Positions 31,805 to 40,128 of a stretch of 64,000 bases of DNA are shown here, piece by piece. How positions within the stretch are numbered: position 1 is the first letter of the stretch; each line of letters opens with the position of its first letter. The notes beneath the pieces were generated by a model that was given only the letters and a program-made list of their open reading frames with translations, did no database searches and was not told the DNA's origin. Made by a program: the position numbers and the translations under genes. Origin of the DNA: an uncultured Flavihumibacter sp. GTDB lineage: Bacteria > Bacteroidota > Bacteroidia > Chitinophagales > Chitinophagaceae. The stretch spans positions 372,001-436,000 of the forward strand of contig CABHOY010000038.1 in assembly GCA_902168105.1 (NCBI GenBank), given 5' to 3'.

Positions 31805-34327
31805 TTATGGTAATAATAGTTTTTTAAAGGAACGCATTTCATCTCTGGTGAAATCAATAATACCTTTCGCAGCATCAGGTACCGGGAAGAACTGGCCTAC
31901 CGCATTGGCATTATTAGCACCGATCTGTACGCGTGTACCGTCAGACAAAGTAACAATTAACGGCGGATTTGCAAAAGGCGTTATTCTTGTTGGCGGCGTA
32001 GCCGCATCCAACATCGCTAAAGCTTCTTCTGCCTTGGCCGCTACATTGGTGCCGCGAGGCCAGAGGGTATTGGAAGCCTTGATAGGATTGTTTTCAATAA
32101 CGCCCGCAAAATCAAAGAACTCATAAGTATGTCTGGCCTGGAAATGCCGGAGGTTAAGCGCGCTATATCCATGGAGGGCAGCAGGTGTACCACCCGGAGC
32201 AGTAGCCAGTCCGAAGTGACCTAATGCATCCGTCAGTTCGATAAATTTATTGGCGCTACCACCGGCGATGATCAGCAGATCTTCTGCCCGTGCTACATCT
32301 CCCAAAGCATGTCCCTTTTGTAAAATGTTCAGTAAACGAGCTCCCTGTCCGTGACCGCCGGTCAATGCAAAATAGTCTTTCAGTCTTGGAATATCAGGCA
32401 CGAGGTTCAGCAGACTACGGAGTTGTGTTACGTCATCTGTCAGTGCCAGCAGGTCTTTCAGGTCTGTTACGGTCATGCCCGTACGGGCCAGCAGTTCCTG
32501 TAATATCTCCGGTGTCATACCCGGCCGCGCTAACAGGTTCCTGAGGTCTGTGAGGGTCATTCCCGGCTTGCCCAGCAGGTCCGTTAGCATATCTGTGGTC
32601 ATACCCGTACGCCGGAGCAGCGCCCTCAATTCTGCAATCGTCATACCATCAATGGCCAGCAAACCTGCAAGTTTATGCATCGTCATTCCGTTGGCAGATA
32701 ACAACTCTCTCAGACTGCTGACTGTCATACCTGGTCTGCCTAACATGGCAAGCAAGGTATCGGCAGTTGCACCGGGTTTACTCAACAACTCTTTTAATAT
32801 CGCAACCGTCATGGTTTTGACACTCAGCAATCGCTGGAGCTTGGTCATGCTCATTTCTGCCAGTAAACTTCTCAAGTCGGTCACTGTCATACCCGGATGA
32901 CGCAGCACTTCAAGTAAAGTGTCTACCGTAACAGCGGGTCTGCCGAGCAATTCTTTCAGTATGTTAACAGTCATGTGTTCCGAACCAAGCAGTACTCTCA
33001 GTTTATCCAGGGTCATACCGGGGGTACGTACTAAAGTTCTGAGATCAGGCAGGGTCATGCCTGCAAAGCGCATAAATTCGACAATATCATCTGCAGTTAC
33101 ACCGGGTACCCTGAGAAGGTCCAGTAGGACATCTACACCGCCTGCTCCTCTTGCCAATGCCATCAGGCTGGAGGCCTTATTGACGTCGTTGATCATTGTG
33201 AGCAGATCGAGTGTTTTTTGTATGTCCCCTATTTCTGTCAGTAGTTGCAATACCTTTGCGGTTTCACCAAAACGAAGCAGGCTTCTGACAAACCGGAGTT
33301 TCTGTAGTAACCCCACTCCTTCCGTCAACCTGGCTATCTGTGAAAACACTTGTACGAAACGAAGCGCCTCTGCAATACTGAATGCCATCAACGCGGCTTC
33401 CACAATAGCTTTACCGAGGTACTTCCCTCTTTCATACGCGGTCAGGCCCGGTCTGAACATCATATACAGGAAATAGGACATCGAAATGAAGCCCATGGCG
33501 ATACCGAGACCTATCAACACCGGAATTACCACTTCAGGGAAAACAATTGCCAATATGATGACGATGATGATCCCGGCTACTGCAAGCAGTGCGCCGATAT
33601 TACCTTCAAAAGCCTGTCCTACCAGATTGGCAATGCCGGTAAAGAGATCGCCGAACCATTCGAGGATACCGGCGCCTATTCCCTTTATAAATTCCCAGCC
33701 TGCCGACAGGTATTCTTTTACGTCATCAAGAATACTTCGTTGTATTTTGGGCGATTTTGCTTCTGTAGCGCCTTCCTGTTTTGCGGAGGTGGCTCCGCCT
33801 TGTTGTACAACATGCGTAAGTTCATGGGCCAGTAAATGTTTTCCCTCCTGACTGCCTGTATCATACTGGCCTTCATTAAAATAAATATCGCTGCCATGCG
33901 TGAAAGCTTTTGCATTCAGATCTTTATTCATCTGCACCGCATCACTATCCGTATGGATCTTCACAGCGCCGAAGTCAGCGCCAAAAGCGCTGTCCATATC
34001 GCCCTTGACGGATTTCGGCAATGGCGTACCACCATTTTTTGAATTGCTGATACGGCTCTCGACTGCTGAAGATGCAGCATCATTATCGTCAGGATGGTCA
34101 CTACCTCCGGCCATGGTTTGCAATTGCAATTTTTCTTTCTTATCACGTAATGTATCCTCCTCCTTCATCTGTAACAACGGCTCTTTTATTGCCGGTGTAA
34201 AAAAAGGCGTACTGTCTGATTCAGCCTGCGTATGCTGACCGTTTTCTTTAGAAAAGAAAGGCGCTGAATTACTTGTTTGAGGAGGTCGGTTGGAGGTTCG
34301 GGATGGCTTCCGGGAAACAACTTTCAT
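31805..34327 (-). CDS. DUF4157 (eCIS core domain) protein with 14-residue repeat array
   Basis: An 840-residue protein. An unstructured N-terminus is followed by the DUF4157 domain (about 100-180): PLPKSVKGDMDSAFGADFGAVKIHTD, then AHELTHVVQQGG with the metallopeptidase-like HELTH at 168-172. Residues 245-290 are strongly hydrophobic (probable membrane-inserting segments). Residues 409-630 are sixteen copies of a 14-residue repeat, consensus GMT-x-x-x-L-x-x-LL-x-x-P. The last ~170 residues form a separate domain with RHTYEFFDFAGVI and TLWPRGTN. DUF4157 proteins are frequent cargo of extracellular contractile injection systems; the C-terminal domain could be a toxin. No injection-system gene is in the window. 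Confidence 0.82.
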   Translation of the reverse strand: MKVVSRKPSRTSNRPPQTSNSAPFFSKENGQHTQAESDSTPFFTPAIKEPLLQMKEEDTLRDKKEKLQLQTMAGGSDHPDDNDAASSAVESRISNSKNGGTPLPKSVKGDMDSAFGADFGAVKIHTDSDAVQMNKDLNAKAFTHGSDIYFNEGQYDTGSQEGKHLLAHELTHVVQQGGATSAKQEGATEAKSPKIQRSILDDVKEYLSAGWEFIKGIGAGILEWFGDLFTGIANLVGQAFEGNIGALLAVAGIIIVIILAIVFPEVVIPVLIGLGIAMGFISMSYFLYMMFRPGLTAYERGKYLGKAIVEAALMAFSIAEALRFVQVFSQIARLTEGVGLLQKLRFVRSLLRFGETAKVLQLLTEIGDIQKTLDLLTMINDVNKASSLMALARGAGGVDVLLDLLRVPGVTADDIVEFMRFAGMTLPDLRTLVRTPGMTLDKLRVLLGSEHMTVNILKELLGRPAVTVDTLLEVLRHPGMTVTDLRSLLAEMSMTKLQRLLSVKTMTVAILKELLSKPGATADTLLAMLGRPGMTVSSLRELLSANGMTMHKLAGLLAIDGMTIAELRALLRRTGMTTDMLTDLLGKPGMTLTDLRNLLARPGMTPEILQELLARTGMTVTDLKDLLALTDDVTQLRSLLNLVPDIPRLKDYFALTGGHGQGARLLNILQKGHALGDVARAEDLLIIAGGSANKFIELTDALGHFGLATAPGGTPAALHGYSALNLRHFQARHTYEFFDFAGVIENNPIKASNTLWPRGTNVAAKAEEALAMLDAATPPTRITPFANPPLIVTLSDGTRVQIGANNANAVGQFFPVPDAAKGIIDFTRDEMRSFKKLLLP
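32438..33103 (-). repeat. Sixteen tandem coding repeats of 42 bases
   Basis: These encode residues 409-630 of the DUF4157 protein. Each unit is 14 residues (one is 12), of the form GMT-x-x-x-L-x-x-LL-x-x-P, predicted to be short helices stacked in a superhelix. DNA copies have diverged, so the array is old rather than a recent expansion. Confidence 0.85.
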
Positions 34328-34414
34328 GGTACAATGAGCATTATCGATTTTTCATGCCTGACTATCAGGCTGGATATTGGGGTTCGGGGTTATTGTTTAT
34401 TACTGTGGTTTCGC

Positions 34415-34422
34415 CAAAGATA
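34415..34422 (-). promoter_or_regulatory. Bacteroidota-type -7 box TATCTTTG for the DUF4157 gene
   Basis: A perfect TAnnTTTG about 88 bases upstream of the DUF4157 start. A TTTG lies 15 bases further upstream, closer than the usual spacing. The remaining 34423-34609 shows no gene. Confidence 0.4.
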
Positions 34423-34609
34423 ATGAATGTTTAAATACAAAATACCGGAAGATCATTTAATGAGGTTTTATCTACTTTTAGCAGATCGTTTAGCCGATGA
34501 TAATGGTACAGTGGCCGATACAGCGTCATCTCATCCAATTGGGTATCCCACCACCATAGTATAAGATCTACCTAAAGGATAGCACTATGATATTTTACTT
34601 ATTGTGTTG

Positions 34610-34617
34610 TATTTTTG
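34610..34617 (+). promoter_or_regulatory. Bacteroidota-type -7 box TATTTTTG, near-leaderless
   Basis: A perfect TAnnTTTG only 4 bases before the preferred ATG at 34622. If used, the transcript would have almost no leader. Confidence 0.4.
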
Positions 34618-34621
34618 CGCC

Positions 34622-35272
34622 ATGATTAGTCCAATTGACATTACAACACCTGTTCAACAACTTATTGATCGTATAGGATCAGAATATGAACATGAAATTA
34701 TACCTGTTCATCCTGCGCCTGAGGCTAGAACAGGGAAATCATACAGCAATGTACAAGATAAGGTAGCAAAAGACGGCGGAAACCTTGTATATGGCTGGGC
34801 TATATGGCTGGGAGATTTTATCTGTGAAGGCGAACATTACGCGGTATGGGAAGATAGTAATGGAAATCTGATCGATATCACACCACCACGGGTGGCTTTG
34901 GATAAAATAATGTTTATTCCGGATGATAGATTTACATCTGAAGATAAACATGCGCGTAACATCAGGGTGAACATTACCAGTAATCCTTTAGTTGATCATG
35001 CTATCATGATCTCGGAGATGAAGGAGTACCTGTTAAAATATGGTGCTGAAGTTGAAGGCGATAATATTAATTTCAATACCTATACAGGGAACATGTATAA
35101 TCATTACGATACCTTATCCAATAACGTAATGCTCTTTCTGACCGAAGGCGGGAAATTTGGCTCTCCATGTTACTGCAAAAGCTCAAAGCCTTACAGTCAG
35201 TGTCATGGTAAGAACCTTGCAGCGGCTATAGAAGTAGATAAGAAAAATGCTGCAAAAGTGAATGAGCAATAG
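34622..35272 (+). CDS. SEC-C motif protein
   Basis: A 216-residue cytoplasmic protein from ATG 34622 (MISPIDITTPVQQL). The N-terminal ~170 residues form an unrecognised alpha/beta domain (NLVYGWAIWLGDFICEGEHYAVWEDSNGNLIDITPP). The C-terminus is a SEC-C zinc-binding motif, CYCKSSKPYSQCHG (Cys-x-Cys-x8-Cys-His). In SecA this motif binds SecB and ribosomes; in stand-alone proteins its partner is usually unknown. It is monocistronic, with a strong terminator behind. Confidence 0.75.
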   Translation: MISPIDITTPVQQLIDRIGSEYEHEIIPVHPAPEARTGKSYSNVQDKVAKDGGNLVYGWAIWLGDFICEGEHYAVWEDSNGNLIDITPPRVALDKIMFIPDDRFTSEDKHARNIRVNITSNPLVDHAIMISEMKEYLLKYGAEVEGDNINFNTYTGNMYNHYDTLSNNVMLFLTEGGKFGSPCYCKSSKPYSQCHGKNLAAAIEVDKKNAAKVNEQ

Positions 35273-35310
35273 TGTCAAAATACGCAAGTACTATTTTAAT
35301 ATACGTAAAT

Positions 35311-35355
35311 AACGAAGCCTGCAACACAAAACCAGTTGCAGGCTTCGTTGTTTTT
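35311..35355 (+). terminator. Intrinsic terminator
   Basis: A perfect 15-bp stem (35311-35325 with 35335-35349), 9-base loop, then GTTTTTATC. It lies 38 bases after the SEC-C gene. Confidence 0.88.
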
Positions 35356-35488
35356 ATCTGGCTTCCACCCATTTACCAGGTGATATTCCTTATTATCATA
35401 TTAGCTAATCTTTAGCAATTACAGCAACGCGAAAAACACTTATATTCGTTAGGACATTTTTTAACCCTTACATAAATAACCATTAGCT

Positions 35489-35887
35489 ATGAAAAAGTTG
35501 TTTCCCATTTCCCTGCTGCTATGCCTTTTATTTTCTTTGTCCAGCTTCGCCCCTATTCATCCAAATGTTACTGTGATTAAAAAGAGCGTGCGTACGTATT
35601 CTTTTCCGATCACCGGTACCACTTTTGGTACGCCGGGAGCGGGTCAACCAGCTGGCACCATTACCTATTCAATAAGCGGCGGCGGCACTACTCCATCTGC
35701 CATTACATTCACTACACTGAGCGGAGGCTCGTTGGGCACTTATCCGTTTAGTCTAAGCTCTCCCGGAAACTATCTTGCCGGCGGGCTGGCTATGAAAGCT
35801 CAAACGTCCATCGCAGGTGTCTATTTCCATATCGGTACTGCTTGTTCTTCCGGGTATTGCCTGGAGTTTATTGGCGGTGTTCTTTAA
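35489..35887 (+). CDS. Secreted hypothetical protein
   Basis: A 132-residue protein with a signal peptide (KKLFPISLLLCLLFSLSSFA, cleavage near residue 20). The mature part is Gly/Thr/Ser-rich and beta-rich (FPITGTTFGTPGAGQPAGTITYSISGGGTTPSAITFTTLSGGSLGTYPFSL), with a cysteine pair near the end (GTACSSGYCLEFIGG) that may form a disulfide. Family not recognised. It is alone between two terminators. Confidence 0.6.
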   Translation: MKKLFPISLLLCLLFSLSSFAPIHPNVTVIKKSVRTYSFPITGTTFGTPGAGQPAGTITYSISGGGTTPSAITFTTLSGGSLGTYPFSLSSPGNYLAGGLAMKAQTSIAGVYFHIGTACSSGYCLEFIGGVL

Positions 35888-35911
35888 CTATTACTACTTA
35901 TTGTGACACAT

Positions 35912-35948
35912 TACCAGGCATCCTCGCTTAAGCCGGGGATGCCTGGTA
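35912..35948 (+). terminator. Hairpin after the secreted protein gene
   Basis: A 12-bp stem, TACCAGGCATCC (35912-35923) with GGATGCCTGGTA (35937-35948), 13-base loop. It has only a weak T-run (CATTTTATG) some bases later, so termination is probable but not certain. Confidence 0.6.
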
Positions 35949-36078
35949 TCATACCATTTTATGCGGACACTGATATATCGTTAAATGTACTGTAGCGGTT
36001 TGATTCCCCCTGTTAAATTCATACCTATATAATTCAACCTGAACTATTTTTCATAACCCTAATCTCCAAATTACCACT

Positions 36079-37326
36079 ATGAAACACATGTTAAAAACCC
36101 TTTTATGCATTTTCACATGCACACTCCTCCTCATTTCCTGTACGAAAGAAAGTAAATCCGATGTTGAGCAACAAGCCGGAATCCCTACGGAAATCCTCTC
36201 CCGGATTAAAAGCGAAGGATTCAGCACTTACGACATTAAGAAGTTAAAAGATGGCTATGTTGTAGAAGGAGACATCTTCCTGCCGGACGAATGGTTTAAA
36301 CAAAAGGGAGACGTTAAAAAACTGCGGATCGCCGAAGCGGAACAGTACAAGACCTACAACTTAATTGCTGTTAATGGCAACAGGCAGATCACCGTTTCTG
36401 CGGAAGGGCTTCCTCTTTTATTTGTACAGGCTGTAGACGAAGCTATTGCCCGGTATAATGCGCTGGGTATGAACCTCACATTCAGCCGTGTTGGCGCCAA
36501 TGGCGAAATAAGGATCATCGACCAATGGCTGGATGGTTGGCTGGGCATATCCGGATTCCCAACAGCAGATGGAAATCCGTTTAATCTTATCAGAATAAGC
36601 GTCGATGCCATCGGCAATTTCGCCCCTCAGGGATATATAGCCGCTGTTATTTCCCATGAAATGGGGCACTGTATAGGGCTGCGCCACACAGACTACTTCA
36701 ACAGGAACACCAGTTGCAATCCGGTGTCTCAACCAAATGAAGGGGAAAACGCTGAAGGAGCCATTAACATTCCAGGGACGCCTACAGCTGCAGATCTAAA
36801 CAGCTTCATGCTGGCATGTTTCATCCAAAACGTCGATCGTCCTTTTACTGCCAACGACGTTGTTGCGCTTCGCTACCTCTATGGCGGTGTGCAGCCTATA
36901 CCAAATGGCGTTTACAGCATAACCGCTATGCACAGCGGCAAGGTTCTCGATGTTTACGATGCTTCTCTCAGCCAGGGCGCAGCTGTGATCCAATATCCCT
37001 GGATCGGCGACAACAACCAGCGCTGGCAGTTTACATTCCTGGGTAACGGTTACTACCGGATAGACGCATTACATAGCGGGTTGTCAATGTCGTATTTCCG
37101 ACTCAGCCCTTTCTTATCTCCACAGGTAATGCAGCTTAACTGGTCCGGAAGCACCGTCCAGCAATGGAAAGTAACGAGTGTACAACCAGGGCAGTTTGCT
37201 ATAGAATGCCGGGCTAACGGCCTGGTACTGGATGTATTTGATGCATCTACTGATGACGGAGTTAAGGTTATAACATTCCCCTGGAACGGAGATGGCAACC
37301 AGCGATGGGTATTTAACGCACAGTAG
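36079..37326 (+). CDS. Lipoprotein metalloprotease (M57/HEIGH-like) with ricin-type lectin domain
   Basis: A 415-residue secreted enzyme. Its lipobox is LLISC (Cys21). The catalytic domain (about 85-280) contains HEMGHCIGLRH (193-203), i.e. HExxHxxGxxH with the third zinc ligand, and belongs with the metzincin-like dual-action HEIGH peptidases (M57). Residues about 283-415 form a ricin B-type lectin domain with two visible QxW units (NNQRWQF and GNQRWVF) plus VQQWKV, and DVYDAS/DVFDAS sugar-site-like repeats. It probably cleaves proteins at the cell surface while bound to glycans. Confidence 0.88.
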   Translation: MKHMLKTLLCIFTCTLLLISCTKESKSDVEQQAGIPTEILSRIKSEGFSTYDIKKLKDGYVVEGDIFLPDEWFKQKGDVKKLRIAEAEQYKTYNLIAVNGNRQITVSAEGLPLLFVQAVDEAIARYNALGMNLTFSRVGANGEIRIIDQWLDGWLGISGFPTADGNPFNLIRISVDAIGNFAPQGYIAAVISHEMGHCIGLRHTDYFNRNTSCNPVSQPNEGENAEGAINIPGTPTAADLNSFMLACFIQNVDRPFTANDVVALRYLYGGVQPIPNGVYSITAMHSGKVLDVYDASLSQGAAVIQYPWIGDNNQRWQFTFLGNGYYRIDALHSGLSMSYFRLSPFLSPQVMQLNWSGSTVQQWKVTSVQPGQFAIECRANGLVLDVFDASTDDGVKVITFPWNGDGNQRWVFNAQ

Positions 37327-37330
37327 CAGT

Positions 37331-37394
37331 CAGCCTATACTGGCACAAAAAAAGCGCGATTTACATCGCGCTTTTTTTGTGCCAGTATAGGCTG
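37331..37394. terminator. Bidirectional terminator, 30-bp perfect inverted repeat
   Basis: Positions 37331-37360 and 37365-37394 are perfect inverted copies around a 4-base loop TTAC. The core GCGCGAT/ATCGCGC is flanked by seven A and seven T, so it works as a terminator in both directions, between the convergent metalloprotease and Crp/Fnr genes. The outer 16 bp beyond the T-runs are longer than termination requires. Confidence 0.92.
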
Positions 37395-37418
37395 TATATA
37401 TTTCCATTGAGAATAGCT

Positions 37419-38000
37419 TCAGCGCTTCTTTGCATTTTGTTGCCTTACCCGGCTAAGTGTTTCCCTGGACAGGCCCAGGAAAGAAGCTACCATATGTAAT
37501 GGTACACGTTCAAAAATTTCAGGATAAGTCTTGATGAAGTTCTCATATTTCTCTTCTGCCGTTTCACTGATAATGCTGAGAATCCTATTCTGGTGCGCCT
37601 CATAATTTTTAGCCGCCAGCTTGTCGATCAATCGCTTAAAATTGGGGATCGTTGCAACGAACAGGTCATAGCTTTTCTTGTCAAGCATCAGCAATTCACA
37701 ATTCTCCAGTGCATCAATGTTATATTTAGAAGGTCGCCCGCTGTGAAAACTATCAAAGTCACACATCCACCAGTTTTCAATCCCAAACCTCATTATATGC
37801 TCCTGGCCATCGCTGCTGATCATATACAGGCGCAGGCATCCTTTTACAATAAAGCAGATGTAATTACTAACATCGCCTTCCTGCAACAAATACTGTCGCT
37901 TGCGGATCTTCTTTGGTACGGTCGCTTCCTCTACCAGTTTCAGCTCTTCATTGGTCAGGCTGCCTTTTTCGACCAGGTAGGCGGCTAAAGAATCGAACAT
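37419..38000 (-). CDS. Crp/Fnr-family transcriptional regulator
   Basis: A 193-residue protein from the start at 38000 (MFDSLAAYLVEKGSL); a longer frame to 38087 adds an unlike segment. The cyclic-nucleotide-binding-like domain shows KIRKRQYLLQEGDVSNYICFIVKGCLRLYMISSDGQEHIMRFGIENWWM. The C-terminal HTH is ERVPLHMVASFLGLSRETLSRVRQQ. It lacks the FNR cysteine cluster and the cAMP-binding RSA motif, like the large Bacteroidota group whose ligand is unknown. It lies upstream in direction of nothing but the shared terminator, near an SDR gene. Confidence 0.88.
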   Translation of the reverse strand: MFDSLAAYLVEKGSLTNEELKLVEEATVPKKIRKRQYLLQEGDVSNYICFIVKGCLRLYMISSDGQEHIMRFGIENWWMCDFDSFHSGRPSKYNIDALENCELLMLDKKSYDLFVATIPNFKRLIDKLAAKNYEAHQNRILSIISETAEEKYENFIKTYPEIFERVPLHMVASFLGLSRETLSRVRQQNAKKR

Positions 38001-38017
38001 TTTTGAACAACTTTCGC

Positions 38018-38025
38018 CAAAGGTA
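38018..38025 (-). promoter_or_regulatory. Bacteroidota-type -7 box TACCTTTG for the Crp/Fnr gene
   Basis: A perfect TAnnTTTG 18 bases upstream of the chosen start 38000, which supports that start over the longer frame. A second match, TATTTTTG, lies at 38035-38028. Confidence 0.5.
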
Positions 38026-38111
38026 TCCAAAAATACTGCTATGTCAACCGGCCCATTAATGAATACCTGGCAACCACGTTCCGCCACACTTTTATCTAGA
38101 GGCTATCAGTT

Positions 38112-38879
38112 CTATTTCATCATGATGATATTGGTGAGGCCACCGTCTGCGAGAATTTCACTGCCCACTATGAAAGATGAATCGTCGGATGCCAGGAATG
38201 CTGCCGCTTTCCCGATATCAGCCGGACTTCCCTGTCTTCCGGCAGGCGTCAGGTCTGTCCATATTTGTTTTACCAGATCAACCTGTTCCTTCGGTATAGC
38301 TTTACCAAATATCGGTGTATCAACAGAACCAGGAGAGAGTGCATTTACCCTGATCTTTCTGTCCAACAGATCGAGCGATAGTCCTTTGGCTAATGATACT
38401 ACGGCTGCTTTGGCCGCACTATATATAGTCATACCGGGGGCTGCACGATGTGCGGCGCTCGAAGCGATCAGGATCACTGAAGCCCCATCGTTCATATATG
38501 GAAGTGCTCTTTGAACCGTAAAGTAGGTGCTTTTCAGATTCAGGTCCATGTACCGATCATATTTTTTTTCTGTCACGTCAGTAATGCCGGGAAATGGGAC
38601 ACCGTCTACGATACCACCGGCATTGACAACAAGGGTGTCAATTTTCCCAAACTGATCATGTGTTTTCTTAAATACCTGTTCCAGGTCATCAAGATTGGTC
38701 ACATCTCCTTTGATGCCTATGAAACCAGCGCCCAATTCTTTGACAGAGCTATCTATCGTTACCTGATTTCTTCCTGTTATACTACCTACTGCACCTTCGC
38801 TTTTAAGCGCCTCTGCAATGCCGAATCCTATGCCGCTGTTACCACCGGTAACCACTGCTACTTTGCCTTTTAGTTTCAT
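38112..38879 (-). CDS. SDR-family oxidoreductase
   Basis: A 255-residue classical short-chain dehydrogenase. The Rossmann entry is VAVVTGGNSGIGFGIAEAL (TGxxxGxG), NAG is present in VVNAGG (about 87-92), the catalytic Ser is in ILIASSAAHRA, and the Tyr-x-x-x-Lys is IYSAAKAAV. NADP preference is suggested by the SITGRN segment (Arg after the second strand). The substrate is not determinable. It is transcribed away from an AraC regulator (238 bases between starts), which may control it. Confidence 0.92.
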   Translation of the reverse strand: MKLKGKVAVVTGGNSGIGFGIAEALKSEGAVGSITGRNQVTIDSSVKELGAGFIGIKGDVTNLDDLEQVFKKTHDQFGKIDTLVVNAGGIVDGVPFPGITDVTEKKYDRYMDLNLKSTYFTVQRALPYMNDGASVILIASSAAHRAAPGMTIYSAAKAAVVSLAKGLSLDLLDRKIRVNALSPGSVDTPIFGKAIPKEQVDLVKQIWTDLTPAGRQGSPADIGKAAAFLASDDSSFIVGSEILADGGLTNIIMMK

Positions 38880-39116
38880 GTCTGTAAGTTTTATTACAAG
38901 GCAAAGTTGAGCTAATCAGGCCCCTGGCCACAAGGAGATTTAACACAAAATAACGGTGATAAATGTCACGGGTATCAAAGTCCGATGGATGACTCCAAAA
39001 GCGAAGAACTACTAATGATATATTTATCAACACTATATATAGACAACAAAATGGCAAATCCATCCCTAAGAGGATCAATCTGTACAAATCTGCGCTATTT
39101 TTTGTACATTTATACC

Positions 39117-39968
39117 ATGATTAAGCAGCAGTTGTACCAACCGTACTCCATTTCGGTGGAGACTTTGATCAAGTACCCTTTAAGGGACTTAAAGCAAAAC
39201 AGCTTCTTTGAGATTATTTACATCCTCTCAGGTTCGGGCAAACAGCGTATCAATGAAAACAAGTTTGCTTATAATACCGGCGACGTCTTTCTTCTGACCC
39301 CGGGAGATAAAAGCTGTTTCGATATAGAGGAGGAAACGAAGTTCTTTTTCCTTCGTTTTAACAACATCTACCTGAAGGAATCCGGCCTGATGAAGGATAA
39401 CATACAGCGGGTGGAATATATATTACAGAACGCCAATCACCGGCCGGGATGCATTGTCAAAAACGAAACAGATAAGCCATTGCTACGCGCCGTTGTGGAA
39501 GGCCTTATGCAGGAGCATATTAACCGCGATACCTGCTGGGAGAAATTATGCATGCAGCTGGTTAATACAATGATCGTTATAGTAGGCAGGAACATTGAAA
39601 AATACCTCCCTGAAGAGCTTACAGAAGACCAGGAAGAAAAGGCATATGATCTGCTTCAATATATTCAGGCCAATATATATGACCCTTCAAAGATCAAAGC
39701 GGAAAGCCTGAGCCGCGAGTTTGGCATCTCCATTAACTACCTGGGCCGGTATTTCAAAAAACATACTGGTAAAACCTTACAGGATTATGTTACCAGTTAT
39801 AAGATCAAACTGGTAGAGAACAGGTTGCTCCATAGTACGATGCGTATATCTGAAATCGTGGATGAACTGGGATTCTCTGATGAGAGCCACCTGAACAAAT
39901 TCTTCAAAAAGCAGCATGGTATCAACCCGTCTGAATACCGTCGTACGGCTGAAGTCTTAACAGCTTAA
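39117..39968 (+). CDS. AraC-family transcriptional regulator
   Basis: A 283-residue protein from ATG 39117 (MIKQQLYQPYSISVETL); a longer frame from 38985 has an unlike N-terminus. The N-terminal cupin is clear (FFEIIYILSGSGKQRINENKFAYNTGDVFLLTPGDKSCFDI). The C-terminal double HTH includes SREFGISINYLGRYFKKHTGKTLQDYVTSYKIKLVENRLLHSTMRISEIVDELGFSDESHLNKFFKKQHGINPSEYRR. It lies between an SDR gene on the other strand and the RND efflux operon downstream in the same direction; it could control either. Confidence 0.92.
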   Translation: MIKQQLYQPYSISVETLIKYPLRDLKQNSFFEIIYILSGSGKQRINENKFAYNTGDVFLLTPGDKSCFDIEEETKFFFLRFNNIYLKESGLMKDNIQRVEYILQNANHRPGCIVKNETDKPLLRAVVEGLMQEHINRDTCWEKLCMQLVNTMIVIVGRNIEKYLPEELTEDQEEKAYDLLQYIQANIYDPSKIKAESLSREFGISINYLGRYFKKHTGKTLQDYVTSYKIKLVENRLLHSTMRISEIVDELGFSDESHLNKFFKKQHGINPSEYRRTAEVLTA

Positions 39969-40128
39969 GACCATACCCCACCCATCAAAGCGCAACATTT
40001 TACATAAATTAGGTAAAATAGTACAAATACTGAGAGTTCCTAATAGTCGAATTTTGTATCCGTAACAAGAAAAGCCAGCTGCGTCATGTGCTAATGAACG
40101 ACCTGGCATCCTTTCAAAAATTCGAATT

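Noticed and set aside
32290..34238. Long plus-strand ORFs (up to 185 codons) opposite the DUF4157 gene
   Set aside because: They mirror the coding repeats on the other strand; the minus-strand frame has the recognisable domain and promoter.
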